This document shows, one piece after another, positions 15,193 through 24,845 of a DNA stretch of 64,000 nucleotides; position 1 is the first letter of the stretch; the number at the start of each line of letters is the position of its first letter. The stretch is from Gottfriedia luciferensis. GTDB lineage: Bacteria > Bacillota > Bacilli > Bacillales > Bacillaceae_G. Location: the NCBI RefSeq assembly GCF_001712755.1, contig NZ_MDKC01000023.1, forward strand, positions 277,789-341,788. The letters are read 5' to 3'. The notes beneath the pieces were generated by a model. It searched no databases. It was not told where the DNA came from and saw only the letters and a program-made list of their open reading frames with translations. The position numbers and the translations under genes are program-made.

Positions 15193-17957
15193 TTTTTATA
15201 TTTCTCCTTAATAATTTTTTCTAAAGTTTTATTTGTATAATCCCTTAATCCAATACTATTCATATCCTTTTCTAATTCATTCAGCGTGCTTATATCAAGT
15301 TCCCTATTCACAAACTTCTCACTAATGTTCTCTAATTTTTCTTCTACCCATAATGGCATTGTATAAGAAAGTCCAAGGGCTTCTATGAGAATATCATTTG
15401 AAGTACCAGCTTTATTTACACCGTCTAGAAAAGTACTTTCTATCTTTTTGTTTTCGTTATACCGAAGAGCATAAATGTTTGAATTTTCAACAGAACTAAT
15501 TATAAACGGATTATGTGTTGTCACAATAAATTGTATATGCGGAAAAGCATTTAGTATATTTGGTAATAATAATCGTTGAATTTCTGGATGTAAATGGTTC
15601 TCTGGCTCATCAATTGTTACTATAAAGTTACCGCCTAGCCTGTCAAAAAGAAATATTTGCCAAGTTATATCTATGAGTGCTGCAATTCCACCTGAAACAG
15701 AATCAAGTGAAAAGAGCCCTGACTTTGTATTTAAAATAACTTCTGGTAATTGAATAGAGATACTTACAAACCCTAGCTCACGGGGTAAAACAAATCCAAG
15801 AATTCTCTGAAAATCTATAAATAATTGGTGTGCTATTTCATTAGGGTGTATAATATCACCCTGTCCAGAACCAAATAAAGCTAATGTAATCAAACTTTCT
15901 TTTAATATATGTATGGGACTCTTATCATTATTAATACTAAAATAGCCTTGCTTAATAGCCTTAGTATACTCATCAAAAAAATCCTGAAGAGATTTAATTT
16001 GTGTAGGTATACTTTCTATTTGACTAAAGTTAAAAACTGGCCTGTGAGAAGGAATATGAAGCCCGCTCATTTTTGGTAATGATTCAATAGATACTTGATA
16101 AGTATAATCTACTATAGATGGAACAAGAAGCTGAGACTCCATATTATCACTGTACACAATCCTACCTATTTCTAAATTTTCTGTCTTTTCAACATCATAA
16201 CCAACCTCTTTCCTAGTATCTGAAGTATAGGTAATCCGTCCTTTACTATTATTTTGTTGTGGACTACTAATGATGTTGTTATTCCACCCAAAATGTTTAT
16301 TAAGAAGATTTAAGATGGTAGTTTTACCTGATCCATTTATTCCGATTAAAATAGTTATATTTTCATGAAAATCTATATCTACTTTTTCAAATTGTCTCCA
16401 ATTTCTTATTTCCATTTTTTTGAATACAAGGTTTTTTTTTCTATTATCGTTTTCTTCTTTTAGTTCTTTTCCATTTTTTAAATTACTTTTGATTTTTCCA
16501 TTTTGTTTTATTTTTCTGTTGTGATCTTCTTCATTTAATAGCCTATCAATATTTTCTTTGTAATACTTTAGAGCATTTTTCCTACTATTAATCTCCTTTA
16601 AAATTGCTTCAGCAGAATCATTTGGTAAAGGGAGTCTAAAGCGAATAGGTATACCATAATTATCCCAATTCCCCTTTAACTTTTCTTTAATTGACCCTTC
16701 TATCTGTATCCTATCTTCTACCTTAAATATTTTTTTGAATTTAATTTTTATTCTGTATGGAAAATTACCATTATCCCAAACTATATCATCTGAATTAAAC
16801 ATAGCTTGTGTTATAACTGAAAGGCCTACGATCTTCTTATTTACTATAAAAACAATGTAATCATCAATTTCCCAATTCTTTATTGAATTGTTGTTACTTC
16901 CCCACAAACCATTTTTTACACATGTTAAAAATTGATACTCATCAACTGTAACAAGCCTTAATTTTAAATTTAATTTATTATCAAACTCGAGTCCACTTAT
17001 TATTGATTGTTTTAATTTAATACTAGGATATAAAAGCGGCTTTTCAAATATTAATTCATTAGTATAATATCTAAATCCTAAATCTCTAAATTGCGTATTA
17101 CAAATTTCTTCTAACTCAATTAATACTTGTTTATTTGAATTGCAACCAATCCATAACCTACCTAATTGCATAGAGGATATAAGGCTAATACTTTTCTCAG
17201 TAAGATATGGATCTAATACAATATCACCATTAGAAGTATAAAGCGAAATTATACTTCTGATATATGATTCGATAGTATTATAATTTAGATCATTTAGTAT
17301 GTCATTATCCCATATATTATTTAAATTAATATTAGTTGTAAATCTCATTAGCTTTGGCATTTCTCTAGTCTCAAAGTGAATAAGTTCGTCTTTTAAAAAT
17401 TTGTTTAATGTTTCTCTAGAAAAACGCCATGACATTCCCGAAGGAAGTTCATGATCTAGCCATTTAAAAACTCTAGCAGGATTTTGTATTGGTTCAAGCA
17501 AATCATCTAAATAATAATTGCCTCTTTCATCTTTAAGTAAATTCTTATTTAAGAAATTCTCAGGATTAGATGGGCCTATTAAGTTTAATGTATAATCATT
17601 AAAAGACTTGCTGTATACTAAAAGACGATTAAAATTTGATTTTTTTTTACGTTGACTTTTATATGTTAGAATGAATTCTTGTACAAAGTGTTTTCTTCCA
17701 AAAACATGGTCAAGTATTGTCCTTAAGTACTCTGCATAGAAATCGTTTGTATTGAAACATACTACTCCGTTATCAGTTAAAATACGTCGTGCATGCTGAA
17801 TTACTAGCGTTGCTTCTCTTACATATGAACTTTTTGTAGATATGGTATTTTTTTTGGGTAATGGGGGGTTTAAATATACTAGTTGTACTTTACTGTTCTC
17901 TATTCTTTCTAATAATTCTAATGGAGCACATTCATAAAGTCCTAGATTTAAATTCAT
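15189..17957 (-). CDS. Mod-like methyltransferase / EVE-like / PtuA-like ATPase fusion
   Basis: A 922-residue fusion. Residues 1-290 follow a beta-class (type III Mod-like) methyltransferase in order: LVYLNPPLP at 26-34 where DPPY is expected, GVVCFNTNDFYAEYL then ILDHVFGRKHFVQEF at 64-95, LLVYSK at 112-117, and DIVLDPYLTEKSISL at 245-259 where the SAM loop normally reads DPFxGSGTT. Both catalytic and SAM motifs look altered, so methylation is unlikely. Residues about 333-430 (LTCVKNGLWGS, DDYIVFIVNKK, DNGNFPYRIKIKF) resemble an EVE/PUA modified-base reader. Residues 511-835 are an OLD/PtuA-like ATPase: Walker A GINGSGKTT 539-547, VSGG 754-757, TIDEPENHLHP 781-791 and THNP 814-817. With the HNH gene it looks like a Septu-type defence pair with a DNA-sensing front end. 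Confidence 0.82.
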   Translation of the reverse strand: MNLNLGLYECAPLELLERIENSKVQLVYLNPPLPKKNTISTKSSYVREATLVIQHARRILTDNGVVCFNTNDFYAEYLRTILDHVFGRKHFVQEFILTYKSQRKKKSNFNRLLVYSKSFNDYTLNLIGPSNPENFLNKNLLKDERGNYYLDDLLEPIQNPARVFKWLDHELPSGMSWRFSRETLNKFLKDELIHFETREMPKLMRFTTNINLNNIWDNDILNDLNYNTIESYIRSIISLYTSNGDIVLDPYLTEKSISLISSMQLGRLWIGCNSNKQVLIELEEICNTQFRDLGFRYYTNELIFEKPLLYPSIKLKQSIISGLEFDNKLNLKLRLVTVDEYQFLTCVKNGLWGSNNNSIKNWEIDDYIVFIVNKKIVGLSVITQAMFNSDDIVWDNGNFPYRIKIKFKKIFKVEDRIQIEGSIKEKLKGNWDNYGIPIRFRLPLPNDSAEAILKEINSRKNALKYYKENIDRLLNEEDHNRKIKQNGKIKSNLKNGKELKEENDNRKKNLVFKKMEIRNWRQFEKVDIDFHENITILIGINGSGKTTILNLLNKHFGWNNNIISSPQQNNSKGRITYTSDTRKEVGYDVEKTENLEIGRIVYSDNMESQLLVPSIVDYTYQVSIESLPKMSGLHIPSHRPVFNFSQIESIPTQIKSLQDFFDEYTKAIKQGYFSINNDKSPIHILKESLITLALFGSGQGDIIHPNEIAHQLFIDFQRILGFVLPRELGFVSISIQLPEVILNTKSGLFSLDSVSGGIAALIDITWQIFLFDRLGGNFIVTIDEPENHLHPEIQRLLLPNILNAFPHIQFIVTTHNPFIISSVENSNIYALRYNENKKIESTFLDGVNKAGTSNDILIEALGLSYTMPLWVEEKLENISEKFVNRELDISTLNELEKDMNSIGLRDYTNKTLEKIIKEKYKK

Positions 17958-18454
17958 AAAAGAGATACTCCTTTCATACTGTTGTTTTACAATTTTTACC
18001 TTTAACGACTTAATTGTATCAATAATAAAAAGTTTAGGGTAGAATAATCTTCAAAATTGCCAACAACAGCCAGTTCAAATAAATAAGTTGTAAATGACCT
18101 AACAAATATTCTATAATTCATGCAAACTTTGGCAACAAAATTAATTGAATGTTTACTAGTTGGGAAATGAGTCAATAGCTCTTTCCTTTTTTGCTCTACG
18201 AACCTCACTGACTAACCTACCTACTTTTAAAGACTAAATAATTCCTGAGTAAATTACTGACTATTCTTTATATTGTGCTATATAACAGCTAGCTAAAATG
18301 TTTCTTAACAAATCAAATCTATATATAATTTCACTAACTTTAGGTATTTACCTCTCTTTGGATATTTAAGTTTTGCATATACTCTCTCATAATCTATTTT
18401 CTTGATTAATTATTAAAAAAAACACGAGCTTATTAAATGCTCGTGTTTTTTTAT
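17958..18454. other. Intergenic region upstream of the fusion gene
   Basis: Nearly 500 bases with no supported gene. A 68-codon open frame on the minus strand (18002-18208) has no recognisable family or convincing ribosome site. The region should contain the promoter of the ATPase-HNH operon and ends at the AIPR gene's terminator. Confidence 0.5.
18415..18452 (-). terminator. Rho-independent terminator of the AIPR gene
   Basis: ACACGAGC (18422-18429) pairs with GCTCGTGT (18439-18446) and is flanked by A8 and T7 tracts, so it can work in both directions. It ends two bases before the AIPR stop codon on the minus strand. Confidence 0.85.
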
Positions 18455-20173
18455 TCATACAGATGTTATACTACCTTTTCTTAATTCAACAACTTTTTTA
18501 ATTAGCTGTTCATTTAAAGACTGTCTCTTTGTAATTTCTGTGCTTTCAACATCATCAACAACATTTTCAATTACACTAGTTAGTTCTCTAAAAAGTGTTA
18601 ATAAATTTACACTATATAGTTCCTTATTTATTCTTTCACACTCCTTATTTATTTTTTTGGAGTTAAAAGGCGCTTGTTCAGTACTTATATAATATCTCAA
18701 CATCATAAGCAAGTGGTATTTAAATTTTCTAAACTTTGAATCTAAACTCTTATTTCTAAAATAGAATTCTAACTTATATAATGCAAATGAACTGGTATAA
18801 TAAGGCATTAATTCATGATCGCTTACAAAAGCAAATTCGGATAATTGCTCTAACAGTTTACCATAAAATCTACTTGCCAAATGTGGCCTATCTAAAAACA
18901 TTGAAGCAAAACATTTTATTTGAGAAGAGATAGTAACAATTCTAACTTTTTCAATATTTGGAACTGCATCATACTGTCTAGATCTTCTTTCATAATATAA
19001 CCTCTTTTTAGGTTCATTAATAGCATTATAAAATAACTCTAATCGTTTTTGAAAATCGCTTAACGCCATTAATTCTTCTTTTTTAACTTCAGTTTGGCTA
19101 TTATTTGCAATTATAATTTCACTTATTACATCTTCATTCTCAGTTCCAATTACTTTTACCGGCAAACTAATTAGTCTATTAATATCTTCTTTATAATTAT
19201 ATATTACATGAGATGTTTGACATCCATTTACTATTTGATAGTCTCCCAATGTAAGATCATTTCTTGCAACATTTAGAGATTTAGCAACAATGGTAACACC
19301 GTTATTTAATACAGCAAGTCTATTCGACTTCTCAGATTGAACAGTTTTTGAAATACTTTCATTCACATCATTTTCACCTTGATAATCTCTAACATTATCG
19401 TAAAATACAGATCGATTTATGTTTCCTAAATCATCTTCAATCAAATTCAAGAACTCTTTAATTTCGAGTGTACCGATATACGCTTCATTAACTCCCTCAA
19501 TTTCTGGAAGTAAAACTTTATTTGGAAAGTTAATAGTTGCACTAACTTTTTCTTGTGTTTGCTTATAATATTTTTGGATTTCACGAGCATCAATTGGTGT
19601 AAACTTAACTTGTTTAAATAGATGTAGGTCTTCTAAGTCTTCTTTTATTCTGGTTATTCTAGATATCAAATTTTGATCATTTATCCATTTTCCAGTTGTA
19701 ACATAAAACATTTCGCATGTCATTTTCTTTATTCTTGCAGCCTTACTAATAATATATTCAACAATTTTTGCTCTTTTTTTAATAAACTCATTTCTAACCA
19801 AAGTAGGATTTTCTGAAAAAAAATCAACTACACCATCGCCAAACGTTCTTATTTCTCCTCCATTAAATGATGAACTTGTCTTAGATTGAATTAGAAGGAA
19901 ATTAACTTCAGATATACTACCCGATCTTTCAATTAAATCTTCAATCTCCTCTATCGAATTTATCATAATGCCACTAACAATTATTGCCAATCCATCAATT
20001 CCACAATCTCCTCCATTCCCCCCGACAACATCTTCTAATTCAAACTTTTCATTATGTACTTTTGATATAATACTATAAGCTGAAAACATTTCAAAAAGTT
20101 TACTTTGTTCTTTAATTTCCAGTTCCATTACAATTGAGAAGTCTTCTAAAAGACTCTTTGTTATTCTATCCAT
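18455..20173 (-). CDS. AIPR-family (abortive infection phage resistance) protein
   Basis: A 572-residue protein with the AIPR hallmark region: FYDNVRDYQGENDVNESI, then NRLAVLNNGVTIVAKS and YQIVNGCQTSHVIY, then IIANNSQTEVKKEEL. The N-terminal third contains GGDCGIDGLAII and FLLIQSKTSSSFNGGEI, a D...Q-x-K layout like a PD-(D/E)XK nuclease. AIPR proteins are linked to phage-abortive systems and often neighbour restriction genes. I chose the ATG at 20173, preceded by GGGGGA; longer starts (20185, 20230) lack a spaced site. It stands alone between the ATPase/HNH unit and a decayed region, with its own terminator. Confidence 0.88.
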   Translation of the reverse strand: MDRITKSLLEDFSIVMELEIKEQSKLFEMFSAYSIISKVHNEKFELEDVVGGNGGDCGIDGLAIIVSGIMINSIEEIEDLIERSGSISEVNFLLIQSKTSSSFNGGEIRTFGDGVVDFFSENPTLVRNEFIKKRAKIVEYIISKAARIKKMTCEMFYVTTGKWINDQNLISRITRIKEDLEDLHLFKQVKFTPIDAREIQKYYKQTQEKVSATINFPNKVLLPEIEGVNEAYIGTLEIKEFLNLIEDDLGNINRSVFYDNVRDYQGENDVNESISKTVQSEKSNRLAVLNNGVTIVAKSLNVARNDLTLGDYQIVNGCQTSHVIYNYKEDINRLISLPVKVIGTENEDVISEIIIANNSQTEVKKEELMALSDFQKRLELFYNAINEPKKRLYYERRSRQYDAVPNIEKVRIVTISSQIKCFASMFLDRPHLASRFYGKLLEQLSEFAFVSDHELMPYYTSSFALYKLEFYFRNKSLDSKFRKFKYHLLMMLRYYISTEQAPFNSKKINKECERINKELYSVNLLTLFRELTSVIENVVDDVESTEITKRQSLNEQLIKKVVELRKGSITSV

Positions 20174-21253
20174 TAGTTCCCCCATAATCTTAAAGTCATT
20201 TACTAATATAATTATTATAACAATATTCAAAACTATATGTCTCTAATAATACCAGGTATCTTTGGGAGTTTGGATAATAAACATTAATTTTGGTATCTCC
20301 AAATATGACTAAAAGTCGATAGCATAGAAATAGTGAAAGTAATCAGTGGAGAAGATATATTTTCTTGATAACCCCTTCAAAGAAAAGTATTGGGAAAATA
20401 ACATGTTATATTTGACCACAATGGAAAGTTATATTAAGTATGAAAAAATTCGATAATCGATTATAAACTATTAGAAGAAAAATTTGTAACAATGTAGGCG
20501 TTATGCTTCGTCACAATAAGAATGAAACCAATTACTGATTAAAAGTTGGATAACAAAATAATAATAGAATGTCACCTAATCATACTTATCAACAAAATAA
20601 ACAACATAAAGAAATAGTTAATGTGCTTTTACAACATGCACATTTTGCAGTTCACCACATGAATTTAGTAACAATAACATTGTACTTCTTGGTTAATTAA
20701 GTAAAAATAAACAGAATATATACGATATAATGATTGTTGGAAATGGAGCTAAAGAAGGTTCTCAATCAGAAATTTTCGTTTTAATATGACCTCAGATATG
20801 AAAAATGAGGTTTTAAGAAGAACCTTATATTATAAAGGTTATAAATAGAGTTTTTAATGCACCTATTAAAATTTGACATTCACTTCGTGCCTTTAAAAAA
20901 ACTTTTGATTCGCATTATTTAACTCAGGAAATGACGTTAATCCTCGTGATCCATATACAGAGTTTAGACAACGGCCAAAAAGTCGTTTAAAAAGAAATTC
21001 CTACCGAAAAAATAATGAAAATGCTAAAATAGCTTTTCGAGAAAAATAGTTCAATTACACGGGACGATAATTATTATGTACCAATCATTATTGATGAAAT
21101 TGAAATATCTTACATTAGTTACTTAGTTATTATTTAGAGAGGGAGGGAGGGACGTATCAAGTTAAAAATAAATTTAAAGGGATAACCTTGTATGTTATCC
21201 CTTTAAATTTATATATTTTTAAACAATTAAATTTCAAAAGCTGTCTGACCTTC
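20174..21253. other. About 1 kb without an intact gene (decayed DNA)
   Basis: No long open frame on either strand. Short plus-strand frames are interrupted by stops: a 43-codon frame from 20569 to 20700, and fragments such as IVGNGAKEGSQSEIFVLI near 20740-20800 and NPRDPYTEFRQRPKSRLKR near 20935-20995. They look like remains of one or more genes but I cannot assign a family. The block lies between the AIPR gene and the restriction-modification locus. Confidence 0.5.
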
Positions 21254-22411
21254 CTAATCCACCTCTAACTGTTTTTGGATTGATTTTGTTTTTCCTTTGC
21301 GGGTTTTCTTCTTTTTTTGTTGACCTGTTTCTATCATTTGCCTAATTTCATTATCATCCCACCTTGCTGGTTCGGTTGGATATTCATTACCTGCAAATGT
21401 ATTTAATATAGCTTCAACAATAATTTTTGCTCCATCAACTGGAACTGCCATTCCAACTTGAGCTCGGACACTTTCACTTCCACCAATAAATCGAAAGTCA
21501 TCTGGAAAAGTTTGAAGTCTAGCTCGCTCACGACTAGTTAAGGCACGGGGTTCATCATAATGATACATATGAGTACCACCGCCACCAGAACCAGTTACGG
21601 TGTATGCAGGCACATCTGGGTCTAATCTTTTATAAATATTGGACATTTTCGCACCTTTTACATTTAACTGATACTCTTCTGGTATATATGGTGCCCATGC
21701 ATTATCACCAGGTTTAATAATAGAAAGTCTTTCAATTACCTGTTTGGTATGCTTGGTTGGCTCATTATTAGGTACATCCTTAGGTATTGGCACTTCTAAC
21801 GCACTTCTTGCAGAAGTCCATTCATCCTTATTTTTAAAAGGAGCCTTGGGTACTCGAAACTTCAAGTTAATATCTTTACGAATACCAACAATAATAATTC
21901 TATGGCGAGCTTGTGGTACACCATACTCTTCAAATTTGTATTTATGTGGAGTAATATTGTACCCCGCACCCTCCATTTCTTTTAAGATTTGAATTAAAGC
22001 CATGCCATCATTAGCACTTTCAAGCCCGCCAACATTCTCAGCTATAAACCATTTAGGTTTTTTAAATTTCAATACTTTTATTCCATAAGTATAAAGAGGA
22101 CCAAATTCTCCCTCCAACCCCTTTGACTCTCCCACAATAGAAAAATCATTACATGGGAAGCCAAATGCGAAACAATCTATATCTGGCATCAAATTAAGTT
22201 TTAGTCTTCTAACATCAGCACAAATAACTGATTTTCGGTTATCAGGACAAATATTGTGTCGAAATGTTTCACAAGTATCTTCGTCATAATCGACAGCCCA
22301 TTTATGATTAACTTTATAAATATTTCCTTCTGAATCTTTTACTTCTGCTAGCTTTGCACCAAGTGTCAAACCACCCGGTCCACAAAAAAGTTCACCCTTT
22401 TCAAAAATCAT
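21254..22411 (-). CDS. DNA (cytosine-5-) methyltransferase
   Basis: A 385-residue C5-cytosine methyltransferase. Motif I is GELFCGPGGLTLG (6-18), catalytic C87 is in FPCNDF (motif IV), motif VI is ENVGG at 125-129, motif VIII QARHRIIIVG, and motifs IX-X run from ALTSRERARLQTFP to VGMAVPVDGAKIIVEA. All core motifs are intact. The lysine-rich C-terminal tail (KKKKTRKGKTKSIQK) is an extension. GGAGAGAAG precedes the ATG at 22411. It belongs to the restriction-modification locus with the AlwI-family endonuclease upstream and would provide self-protection; its target sequence cannot be read from the protein. Confidence 0.93.
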   Translation of the reverse strand: MIFEKGELFCGPGGLTLGAKLAEVKDSEGNIYKVNHKWAVDYDEDTCETFRHNICPDNRKSVICADVRRLKLNLMPDIDCFAFGFPCNDFSIVGESKGLEGEFGPLYTYGIKVLKFKKPKWFIAENVGGLESANDGMALIQILKEMEGAGYNITPHKYKFEEYGVPQARHRIIIVGIRKDINLKFRVPKAPFKNKDEWTSARSALEVPIPKDVPNNEPTKHTKQVIERLSIIKPGDNAWAPYIPEEYQLNVKGAKMSNIYKRLDPDVPAYTVTGSGGGGTHMYHYDEPRALTSRERARLQTFPDDFRFIGGSESVRAQVGMAVPVDGAKIIVEAILNTFAGNEYPTEPARWDDNEIRQMIETGQQKKKKTRKGKTKSIQKQLEVD

Positions 22412-22548
22412 GATTACTTCTCTCCAATTTCTTTCTTCTCAGATAGAAATTATTATACACTAGTTACTCGACTATTTAAATTAGCAAGTCCTACCTATAT
22501 ATAGACTTCCTTATAGAGGACTATACTTTCCATCTTCTTAAAAATAAG

Positions 22549-22574
22549 AAACCGCCCAGTACAAGGCGGTTTTT
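22549..22574 (-). terminator. Hairpin between small unknown gene and methyltransferase gene
   Basis: AAACCGCC (22549-22556) pairs with GGCGGTTT (22565-22572), with A- and T-rich flanks on both sides. It lies downstream of the 129-residue gene on the minus strand, suggesting the methyltransferase can be transcribed from its own promoter between here and 22411. Confidence 0.7.
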
Positions 22575-22655
22575 GACAAATACCATTAAGATCGCGAAAG
22601 CGTTTTTCTTACCGTATTTTCATATAAAATTATAAAATTATAAAATTATTAGAAA

Positions 22656-23045
22656 TTAAAGTTTCTCAATTTCAATGTCAGTTGGACTTAACCAAGTAAC
22701 CCTGATTTGGTCCCCTTCCTCCGCATTTACATGGAAGAACCAATCACCAAGTAATTTTAAGTTGCCACTCCCTTGAAATTGTTTAGCAAAAACAGCTCCA
22801 GCCTTCGAGGATCCTGATGCCTTTAAAGTAACATTCTTTAAAAATCCATCAGCTGAATTACAATTGTAGGTATTTGTAGTCCCTGAGTTACTATTTAAAA
22901 TTCCTATACTATTTGCCACTTGGCTCGGTATGTGGAGGTAACCTTCCCCATAAATAATGCCCCTGCTATTTGTGTATCGATGGTTTCCCCATTCTAAATG
23001 TGCTTTCTTTAAAGTTGTGATAAAAGAATCTCCTGTTTTGGGCAT
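22656..23045 (-). CDS. Small unknown protein in restriction-modification locus
   Basis: A 129-residue protein starting MPKTGDSFITTLKKAHLEW. AGGAGG lies seven bases upstream of the ATG at 23045, so the longer frame to 23120 is not used. The C-terminal end (GDWFFHVNAEEGDQIRVTWL) and the HIPSQVANSIGI segment have a beta-rich look that could fit a small DNA-binding (B3-like or similar) domain; I do not recognise the family. It lies between the endonuclease and methyltransferase genes, on the same strand, and has its own terminator. A specificity, accessory or control role is possible but unproven. Confidence 0.7.
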   Translation of the reverse strand: MPKTGDSFITTLKKAHLEWGNHRYTNSRGIIYGEGYLHIPSQVANSIGILNSNSGTTNTYNCNSADGFLKNVTLKASGSSKAGAVFAKQFQGSGNLKLLGDWFFHVNAEEGDQIRVTWLSPTDIEIEKL

Positions 23046-23220
23046 AAATAATCCTCCTAAAATAAATCTATTTCTTTGTTTAAAATCCAATATCGATTCA
23101 TACAGGTTAACCGCTTCCATTGTATCTTTTAAACTAAACTGAATAATTGCTCTAGAAGCAGGACCATTGTCGTTTTACATAATTCAAGAGGAATAAAATC
23201 TTCAAAACCTTTAAAACATT
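23046..23220 (-). other. Possible frameshifted gene remnant
   Basis: On the minus strand, FKGFEDFIPLEL is read in one frame and NGPASRAIIQFSLKD...NLYESILDFKQRNRF in another, directly before the 129-residue gene. Together they look like the tail of a lost coding sequence, with no start and an intervening stop. It could be what is left of another component of the restriction locus. No family was recognised. Confidence 0.3.
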
Positions 23221-23225
23221 GTAAA

Positions 23226-24842
23226 TTAAACTGACTGGATATAGCGTAACAATTCACCAACCGTTGAATAAGCTCTATTGTCAATTGCTTGAAGGAATAG
23301 TTCTACTCGTTTATGTTTGCGTATCCCATTGTCAATGCAGTAGTCCAAGAAACCAAGCATTACATTCGCGCTCAACATTATACCTTTAATCTCTCGTTCA
23401 GGTATTGCTCTTTTTGCTAACTTGCTAATCTTCACTAGATTTTTTTCTCCGCTCCATGCTGCAACAGTAACGTATCCAAAGTAAGCAACTTCTCTGTTGT
23501 CATATCCTTCGTAGTTCGGTATATACTCAGAGGCCATATGGGAAACCAGATTTGCAGCTAGTGGGAACTTTGGTCGATACATTTTTGCGTCAATTATAAA
23601 GGAGCGTTTTTTACCCAACTTAACGAGTATTTCAATTTCTGTTTTTTCATCTGATGCTGGCTTCGGGTTCATTTCCACAGTAAAACCTATTGCTTTAAGA
23701 ACTTCACCCGTTTTTTGCTCAAAATGATGTTCATTAGTTTCGTTTAAATAGCCTTCAACGAAATCAATGTTCAAGCCTTTCATGCTGTATTTCTTAATTG
23801 CATCAGCATGTTTCTCAGATTCTTTTATAGAGAACTCTTTTAGCAGTATATCTTTAATATTTTTGCGCGACAATTCTTCCAAATCAGGATAATCTGAAAG
23901 CAATTCTTTTATCTTATTTTCAGTTTTTGTTTTATTAGTTGCTGGCTTAATTGCACCGTAATTACTTGCTTTATAACTATCAATATCAAGCCCGTTGTTC
24001 TCTGCCATACGCTGTAAAGAAATATGATACCGCGTGTTAAAAGGATACCTGGTATCATAAGCAGTTAACTCATCTGATACTCTCTTTGAGTCAGCTGGAT
24101 TAACTCTAAGTGCTTCCCCGCGGATATATTCAACTAATCCGGTATAATCACAGATAAGCATAAACGTATGAGCGACGTCACCATGAGCTAGTTCAAAATC
24201 CCTTGCTCCCTTGTCTGCTCGTTTACGGTGGTCAAATTCTGCTATAATTTTTTGCTTTATTACTTCTTTTTCCACTGCATTTGCATTTCGAAATCTCATA
24301 ATTTTGTCAGTTACAGACATAAGTTCAGTGTCTGTCTTTGCAGTTAAAACAAAATAGGTGATTTCCTCTTTGGTTAGATAGTAATCGAGTTGTGATTGGT
24401 TCACCAATTTAATCACAAATCTTGCTGGTCGAATACGAAATCCGTATTCGAATTGAGGACGGAAACCAGATTCAAGAAAATATGCATTAGGTATTTGTAG
24501 CGTCAGAATCTGCTTAGTAACATTTTCTCTTACCTTTTCACCGTCCATGACCTTTCTGCCGACTTTAGTTAGACTAAGTTTTCCTTCCTCATCAGTAAAA
24601 ACATATGAGAATGTTTTTAACATAGCCGCCCAGGTCCGACCTCCTGAACCATCATTACTAACATTTTCACGCTTTACCCCCCGAGCATTTAAAGCACGTT
24701 CATAATTCAAGTGGGCTTCTCTATTTCCCGCCCACTTGATCTTAAATCCATCAGTTGCATCATTTAAAGCAAGAAGTGCATCTCTATGGAATTTAGGGTC
24801 ACGTTCTGGACGCGTAATGAACCATATTTTTCTTTCAGCCAT
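23226..24842 (-). CDS. AlwI-family type II restriction endonuclease
   Basis: A 538-residue protein matching the AlwI family from its first residues (KIWFITRPERDPKFHRDAL, then GGRTWAAMLKTFSYVFTDEEG). The C-terminal third holds the nuclease core: EIEILVKLG followed by SFIIDAKMY, with D418 and K420, a PD-(D/E)XK-like set. AlwI-type enzymes cut outside short asymmetric sites (AlwI itself recognises GGATC); the specificity of this one is unknown. GGGGAG precedes the ATG at 24842 by nine bases. It follows the HTH gene with a gap of three bases, consistent with an operon. The partner methyltransferase is a C5 enzyme, worth noting since I would expect adenine methylation for a GATC-containing site. 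Confidence 0.9.
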   Translation of the reverse strand: MAERKIWFITRPERDPKFHRDALLALNDATDGFKIKWAGNREAHLNYERALNARGVKRENVSNDGSGGRTWAAMLKTFSYVFTDEEGKLSLTKVGRKVMDGEKVRENVTKQILTLQIPNAYFLESGFRPQFEYGFRIRPARFVIKLVNQSQLDYYLTKEEITYFVLTAKTDTELMSVTDKIMRFRNANAVEKEVIKQKIIAEFDHRKRADKGARDFELAHGDVAHTFMLICDYTGLVEYIRGEALRVNPADSKRVSDELTAYDTRYPFNTRYHISLQRMAENNGLDIDSYKASNYGAIKPATNKTKTENKIKELLSDYPDLEELSRKNIKDILLKEFSIKESEKHADAIKKYSMKGLNIDFVEGYLNETNEHHFEQKTGEVLKAIGFTVEMNPKPASDEKTEIEILVKLGKKRSFIIDAKMYRPKFPLAANLVSHMASEYIPNYEGYDNREVAYFGYVTVAAWSGEKNLVKISKLAKRAIPEREIKGIMLSANVMLGFLDYCIDNGIRKHKRVELFLQAIDNRAYSTVGELLRYIQSV

Positions 24843-24845
24843 TTT

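Noticed and set aside
18002..18208. 68-codon minus-strand open frame upstream of the fusion gene
   Set aside because: No family, no good ribosome site, and composition like the non-coding flanks.
20935..21000. DPYTEFRQRPKSRLKR stretch resembling eukaryotic chromatin proteins
   Set aside because: Short basic motif in decayed bacterial DNA; the likeness is most simply chance.
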